Assembly: GCA_014871385.1 (NCBI GenBank) | Contig: CM026429.1 | Span: 4,552,083 to 4,616,082, forward strand | DNA from: Ceratodon purpureus | Lineage: Eukaryota; Streptophyta; Bryopsida; Pseudoditrichales; Ditrichaceae | Length of the DNA stretch: 64,000 nucleotides | Direction of reading: 5' to 3' | Shown: positions 57,802-64,000 of the stretch, one piece after another | How the letters are laid out: each line of letters starts with the position of its first letter | Numbering within the stretch: position 1 is the stretch's first letter | The notes under the pieces: generated by a model | Database searches by the model: none | What the model was told of the DNA's origin: nothing | Seen by the model: only the letters and a program-made list of their open reading frames with translations | Position numbers and translations under genes: made by a program

Positions 57802-60800
57802 CTACAAAACGGAATAGACACTCAAGACTTTAGAAGTATCGGCCACCACTAAATTCTCCACTTCTGACGAGGTAGTGCTCAGCCAATTGACCTGCAATAC
57901 ATGGAAGTTGGTCCAAGTCAGACAAGCAGAGCTAAAAGTGCACGAGGCAGTATGCACGTCTATGCCAGTCTCATACTTGAAGTGAATGACAAATACCAAA
58001 CACCTTGCCAGAAGGATCAAAATACATACCCTAAACAGATATGTATACCCTTCCATCATGCAGTTCGAGCAAGGTAGTAGGCCATAATTACCTTTCGTTT
58101 GTGCTTCAAATTCATAACCAAAGGACCTTGACTGCTTGTGGCAGCAACATCCGAAGATGGATTATCTTCAAGAGCCCAGTCCCAAACTTTGATAAACGTG
58201 TCATTTCCACCAGAAACTAAAAATTGGCCCCGCTGCCCAAATCTCGCGAAGGTTCTGAGTAGGAAAATAAATACAATGAATTAGTCTTTTGAGCGGGAAA
58301 CTAAACCCGTTGAATTTGCAGCTCATGAGCTTCCCAAGAAATCAAATTTTATCAAAAGACTCAGAGGATGGAGAATAACGTACACATGATTTACAATGCT
58401 GGCATGACCACCGATGCCTAGATGCAAATGTCGCTTTCTCCCAGGTACTAGAACATCCATTTGAGATGGGCTCTTCTTGTCATCAAGTCTTTTTACATCT
58501 TTGCTTGTGGAGGCCCTTCTCTTTGAGACAGCAGGTTGAGAGGACTGCTTTGGACTACCACTCTCTAAACCTGAGTCAAAAACATCAATAGCTCCATCCC
58601 CCCGGGCTACTGCCAATAGTTTTCCAGCTTCACCTGGAACGTCACCCTCAATTGACGCCAATGCATGTACAAAGGGAGGATTGCAGAAGCCACCTACTCC
58701 TTCACTACTGGTCACTGCTGCTGCAGCTGAACAAGTTGTATTAAAGTGTTAAATAAAGATAATTATAAACAAGGAAAACCTGCTTGGAACGTACCAGTAC
58801 TCTTACAATATATGTAAAAAGTAAAAACAAGACAAGAGAAGACTAAACAGTGAAACAATCTCACTCAACAGCATGTGCACATACTACAAAACCAAGCCAC
58901 AGTACCTAGAGATAAACCTTGGTGTGCCTAGAGGCGGAACAAAAGCCAGGTTAAAAGAAACAGCAAAATCCTGTGCCGTTAAACCATTATCACTTGAGAA
59001 TTAGGCATCTCACATAAAGTAAGTCCGTATTAGCAAAGGAAGAACTTACCAAGGTCAACAACTTGCAATGGTCTTCCACGATTGAAGTCCCACTTCACTA
59101 ACTTTGAGTCCAATCCTCCCGTTACAACTGTAAGAACCATTTCAAAGAAGTTCTTACAAGGCAAAACATAGTCACGTTTTCCTACAAGCAGTAGCAACGA
59201 GAACTAAGACTTTAATCATGAAATGGATTTCATGCATCGGATGAGACTGTCTGAGTATCTTACGGATCAAAACTTTATCAGAAAATTCAACCTGTCACAA
59301 ATGAAGTTGCTCTCACCTTCCCATGGTCTACGAGAATGAAATTGTACAGAGCTACAAATCTGCTCAAACACAGACACGATCGTCAGCATCAAACTTCTCA
59401 CTTCTGGGAAAATAAAAATTAGCTCTGCACTAAAAATGGCTAATAGTGGATATGAAATATCAAGTACATTCATTAAAATAGAAAAGGAAACCCGATATTT
59501 CAAAGAAAAATATAAAACGACTCAGGTAGAAAAGCAGGAAAACAACGCTGAGAATAAGAAAGGTTTTTTGAAATCTTACATTTGAATGAGCTCCTTGTAA
59601 GGTTTTGAAAAGCTTGTGCGTACGGGTATCTATGACCTGTGGACCGATAGACAACTCATTAAGTCGGCATCATAGTTGGTTATAATGGACAGGTTGCTCG
59701 TTTCTAAAAACCTAATAATGCCTCGCAGTACTGGTTAGCTACTTCTTGGAAAATCCTGCCACGCACCGAGAAAGAGAAAGAATTTGAATCTTTCGTCATA
59801 TGAAGTTCTGAGGTATTTCATCCTTCGTAAGCTTTCACAGTTATGAACTACTAATGACGAAGTTGAACATCGTGATTCATTTTGATGGTCAATATTAACA
59901 CCATCTTACATTTTTAGAACTATGCCATGAAAGCTGAAGTTGTAAGAGTACCTTGACAGCTCCGGAGTCGTCTGCCGCAGCAAGGTATGTGCCCTTAAAA
60001 TTCAACGCCACCTACACCGATCACAAAGTTGACACAAAAATGTACACATTATCAGATCTGACCACTTGGATCACATGGTGCTTAGTCCAAAAACTGGTTG
60101 CATTAAACATATATAGAATCATAATGCCTGGAAAGCCTGATTCTGCTCTTCGCATCAATCAGCTGGAAAACATGCAAATGCCAGAAACAGGAAATGACAC
60201 CAGGCTATGACAGTGAAATCACTAGCGTGCATATTCAAATGTTCAAAATATACCTGATTGATCTCCTCAACATTAAATGAATAAGTTTGTAAAGGGCTCC
60301 CTGTAGGCCCCTCCATTCAAGACAATCCCACAGACCTGTTAGCCATCGTTAGCCATGGCATTGTTGACAGTAAACAACTGGAAGTTCCATCATGAGCATA
60401 CAACTCACAAGAAAACTAGCAAGAGCCACATCTGACAACACCACAAAAGAAAAAAACTCACATGTCCAGAACTTCGAAACATACCTGACGCACGTCCAGG
60501 CAGTACACTGTGGAACCCGCTGCAGCATACAAGACATGCTCACTTCCTGTACCAAGAAAACAACGTCACTTATCTAGAATTCCAAAAAATCAAAGTTGAA
60601 AAAGTTCCTTAACAATCCAATTACCGAACTGCATTTACAACTAGAGCAGAGCATAACAGTCTTTGTTCTCATAATTTGGCGAATGGAAAGAGACAAACCA
60701 GGTGCTGGTAAAACGGAAACCACTGCCTGACCACCGAAACATTGCAGCCTATGACAGCACATGGCGGTTCGGATGTCAAAAATGCACACACTCCCATCCT

Positions 60801-61098
60801 GAGAGCCAACAACACACCAACCCATCAGAAAAAAATTCGACCACAATCACAGCATCACCACTCAGTAAACTTCAATTAAAATCACCAAATCCAGACTGAA
60901 ATCATCAAGTCCAAAACAACATACGATTCAACGAAAGGGCAAAATCAAAGCTCCAGCTCCAGCTACCTCGCTAGACGAAGCGACAACATGGGGCGAATCG
61001 GGACGGGAAGCGCAGCACAAGACGGAGTCCGTATGGCCGCGCAAGCGCCGCACTGGTAGCTTCAGCTGAACGTCCTGCTGCTGGCCCGCCATCGCCAT
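57802..61098 (-). CDS. WDR53-like: WD40-repeat protein, WDR53-like
   Basis: Beta-propeller scaffold protein related to animal WDR53; WDR53 is reported as a DDB1-CUL4-associated WD protein, so a ubiquitin-ligase adaptor role is possible. Eleven exons: 60967-61098, 60699-60798, 60485-60546, 60254-60310, 59952-60011, 59580-59636, 59317-59359, 59050-59127, 58384-58726, 58092-58254 and 57802-57891, giving 394 aa. The start is the ATG at 61098 (MAMAGQQQDVQ). WD landmarks: RRLRGHTDSVLCCASRPDSP, DGSVCIFDIRTAMCC, NVEEINQVALN, TYLAAADDSGAVKVIDTRT, ICSSVQFHSRRPWEVVTGGL, DSKLVKWDFNRGRPLQVVDL, FLVSGGNDTFIKVWDWALED, and the C-terminal VNWLSTTSSEVENLVVADTS. The order EEIN / ADDSGA / HSN-ICSSV / TGGLD / GGND-WD / VNWL follows WDR53. 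A Lys/Ser-rich linker lies in exon 9. Exon 4's acceptor (after GGAG at 60311) is the least certain border. Confidence 0.9.
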
Positions 61099-61892
61099 GC
61101 ATGAGATCGACAAAAGCTTGATTGATTAGTTGGTGCAAAGTTCTGAGACTCGCCAGGTCTGGACTAGAAAGAGATCTTCATCTCAGGAAGGGCTTACTCC
61201 ACATCAGGCCTTGTTCCGGAGCTTGAAAGAATGGGAACAATCTATGCAGCATGAATCGAACCCAGTTGAAGAAACTGACAAACGCATGCGAAATCGGAGT
61301 CGACGCAAATTCACTGCAAAACTGGAAACCCTAATCTGCCATCGCCATCGCCTTCGGATGACTCTGTTCTTTCGTCATCATTTGTTCATATGAATGATGA
61401 TGCGTTCTGTCATTTTTGTTCATTCAGATGAATGAGTAAGTGTTCTAAATTTGGGTAAGTATTGTACATTGATAGCAGGTTTGTTCATAAATAGTTCTTT
61501 TAAAAATAAATAAAAATGGAAATTTCAAGGATGGAAAAACAAAAATATGATAAATCATTTTATGTTTAAGGACATTTTTAGTATATTTAAAATAAAACAA
61601 AAATTAAAATATATAAAATTTAAAATATTGAAAAAACGAGATTTATTTTTCCAAAAATAAATAAATATCACTTCAAAGGTGAACAAACCTTCTGTCAATG
61701 TACGGTATCCATGTCCGCAACGAAAAGGATTGTATGGTCAAACTTAGATTATATTCAAAGGTCGTTTTATTTGAAAAAATTAGCTAGGTCGGGAAAAATA
61801 AAATAATACCAATGATTGTGAGTGATCTTATTTCAAGAGTAATGGAGCTCATTTCCATGTCCATAAAAAAATTAGTCCATGAAGTAAGTTAA
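61099..61892. promoter_or_regulatory. Upstream region of the WDR53-like gene
   Basis: 61099-61400 is probably the 5' leader and core promoter. A plus-strand frame 61130-61393 starts with TTG and has no recognisable domain. The rest is AT-rich. Confidence 0.35.
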
Positions 61893-62645
61893 CCCCCAAA
61901 TGCCTGAGCCTATGACCACGGAAATAGACTTTGACTTTGGATGCTCTATTTTGCTACTATAAATAATGTAAAATATGAATTTTAAACTTTTCTTAGCTAG
62001 ATACTCATGTTATCTACAAGAAACAATTTTATCAAAATTAAATGTTTCAAAATGTATTTAATATAAATTTTCAAATAAAAACAAACAAAGAAAATTCATA
62101 TCAAATATAGATTATACTAAAAAATTATGAAATATTTACCATAGATGAATATGACAACCAGAAACCTTATATTAGTTACCGTGCTCAAAAATTATGTTTT
62201 AATTCAAAAATATGATGAAAAAACCTAAAACCGTGGAAAATCAAGAAGTAGCCACGGTTATACCCCTTCATCTTATACCAGCTATAAATCACTCAATTTT
62301 AGGTATTTTTCAAAATTTTAAATTGGACTAGAAAATAGATTTCCAAACTACATTTCAGTAGTTTACCTCTACTCCAAAAAAGATCATCCCGATAGTCCAA
62401 ATTGTGTTTCAGCTGTCTGTATCAAGGAATTTTTGAATATACACACGGTTTTGATCTTTTTGACTTTAGAGAGGCACCAAAATTCATGAAATTATTATTT
62501 TGAGAATGTGTTAATGAGATTAAATAGATTTCTCACAACTTTACAACATGAAAAAAAAATGGATGAAAAATTGTCATTTGGATGACAGTTATGGAACTTG
62601 GAAAAATGAAAACGATCAATTTTTGGTCGTTTAGGCGTTTAGGGG
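61893..62645. mobile_element. TTAA-flanked element, two-copy family, copy B (753 bp)
   Basis: TTAA at 61889-61892 and 62646-62649. Left end CCCCCAAATGCCTGAGCC; right end reverse-complemented CCCCTAAACGCCTAAACG, so 13 of the first 17 terminal bases pair. Related along its length to 46505-47241, with many substitutions and small indels, indicating independent old insertions. Non-coding. Confidence 0.85.
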
Positions 62646-63129
62646 TTAAAGTTGCTCAAATCCAGTAATTAGTGTTTTAGAGATAAAGGAGAAATTTAAA
62701 AATTAGACCTTAAAGACAAAAATGGACTATCTTAGCTTTGAATATTGATATCTCTTATTTATTTATTTGGAAGTCAACCAATTTCATCTAAAAATAGTCA
62801 AATTTTACTACACTTAATCGTATAAAAGAAAAATGAATATAATCCCATGAAATCTATTGGTTTTGGACATGCATTCCATATTCACATGGTCCACCAAAGA
62901 CCCAAAACCCGTCAATGCACCAAATTACTTAACCTTCACACTAGACTTCTAAGCCACGTGTACAAATCCAGTAAACAGTACCGGTTTTGCGTACTTCAAC
63001 TGTTTTGCAATACAGTAACGGTAATCAACACCCCGACGAAGATAAAAGGCTCCGATCATCTTCTAAGCTCCACTTATCAACACATACTCAAAACCGTCAT
63101 AACACCTAATCCCGCCAAAAAAACCACAA
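62646..63129. other. AT-rich spacer
   Basis: Nothing recognisable; a plus-strand ATG frame starts at 62847 but its composition is not coding-like. Confidence 0.4.
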
Positions 63130-63584
63130 GATTACTGCATATCAGATGTACAACGCCTGTAGATAATGCCGGCTTTGGAGACTCAATAACGCGTTTGGGC
63201 TCCACTCTCTGGCAGAGCTTTCGCGTGAAGCTAGGATGCGATGTCCGGAGGAAATGCCATGATGGGAGGAATGCCAAGTGGTATTCCACGCCGCCATTGT
63301 CTGGATTCCGCCACAATTGCAATCAGGAGCCATCTGTGAAGCTCTCGCAACTTCAATTCGGAGCCAAATCTGTAGAGAAACCGGAGTCTCGGCTCAAGAG
63401 TTCAGGTGTTGGCAGCTGAAGGTTTAAGAAGTGGAAGTGGTTTGCTTCGTTCGGAGTTCGAGACATTGGGGAGTTGAAGTGGAGGCGTCAGTATGTGTGG
63501 GAGAGCTCGGTGCACGGTGCGAGTGGACTCAGTGGGCGCTGCTTGTGGGTTTCGAGCTCCCTTGCGTGCCGTCAATGCCGACAG
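63130..63584 (+). other. Possible 5' UTR or first exon of a plus-strand gene running off the right edge
   Basis: Composition shifts from AT-rich to GC-richer from about 63130 on, and a good donor ACAG|GTATGG occurs at 63584/63585. ATG frames here are short (for example one starting MMGGMPSGIPRRHC). It may be a leader exon with the coding region outside the window. No product can be named. Confidence 0.25.
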
Positions 63585-64000
63585 GTATGGTAGAATTTCA
63601 GGTATTTCTGGGTTTTGTTGATTGTGGGTTGGTTGCCTCCAGGCGCCATTGTTTGATTTGGATTTGGGTTCTCTGGTTTCATTGAATTTGAGCAGAGAAA
63701 GGTGTTGGAATTCTCAGTTTTTGGGTTTCATAACTTGTTGTGATCAACTACCAATTGCTTGAAGGCATTGGTAGTTGAGTACCATTCCACGAATTTCATT
63801 TGGGTGGGTATGTTCAGGAGCTTAGGTCGATCTAGTAACGTTCGTGGTACGACCCTAGTTTTATAGTCTCATTGCGCAATTTTGCTTGGAGGGATGTGCA
63901 TGTTTCTTCTTGTACTCCTGGTCTTTGAATCCACGGTGGGTGATATAGTGGAAATCCTCAAACGTGTGTGTGTACAGTCAGGGGATGTGATTCTATGTGG
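63585..64000. other. Right edge, possible intron
   Basis: T- and G-rich DNA following the donor at 63585, in keeping with an intron if the preceding call is right. No other feature seen. Confidence 0.2.

Noticed and set aside
62847-63419. A 190-codon ORF starting with ATG
   Set aside because: The first half is AT-rich spacer translation and the second half has different composition; no domain or conserved block. Part of it may be a leader exon.
1-64000. CRISPR arrays, operons, rRNA genes or canonical tRNA genes
   Set aside because: None seen. Box-A/box-B-like strings belong to SINE-like or foldback elements and lack a full cloverleaf.

Overview
This is a land-plant nuclear window: GT-AG introns split almost every gene, spacers are AT-rich, and it carries a plant TIR-NB-ARC-LRR gene, a PIP aquaporin, a SCAB-type actin-binding protein and an L1-type LINE. 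The gene set and a decayed transposase of a kind I associate with non-seed plants make a bryophyte or lycophyte plausible, but I cannot name a species.

Layout. 301-1748: cytochrome P450 (minus, cut by the left edge). 4691-8772: complete 11-exon SCAB-like gene (minus). 8.8-10.5 kb: GC/G-rich upstream region. 10.5-15.7 kb: AT-rich spacer with a 736-bp terminal-inverted-repeat element. 16865-18464: PIP aquaporin (minus). 18.5-24.2 kb: spacer with tandem repeats and a TTAA-flanked element. 24205-31827: a 7.4-kb L1-type LINE on the minus strand inside a 120-bp target duplication, with both ORFs broken. 32.3-34 kb: a SINE-like element and a 962-bp TTAA element that itself contains a 401-bp inverted-repeat element. 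36391-37804: HMA-domain protein (minus). 39-47 kb: SINE-like elements, two TTAA elements and a transposase relic. 48937-54724: an NLR with two N-terminal ZZ zinc fingers (minus), its LRR exon interrupted by a second copy of the 736-bp element. 57802-61098: complete 11-exon WDR53-like gene (minus). 61893-62645: another TTAA element. After 63 kb: perhaps the first exon of a plus-strand gene.

The genes do not form a pathway. All six recognised host genes lie on the minus strand and each looks separately transcribed. The most notable points are the ZZ-ZZ-TIR-NB-ARC-LRR arrangement, the transposon whose removal restores the NLR reading frame, five TTAA-flanked elements with CCC...GGG ends, and a LINE that seems to have been inserted recently although its ORFs are full of lesions. 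Gene models were built by hand from splice signals and reading frame, so exon edges are proposals.
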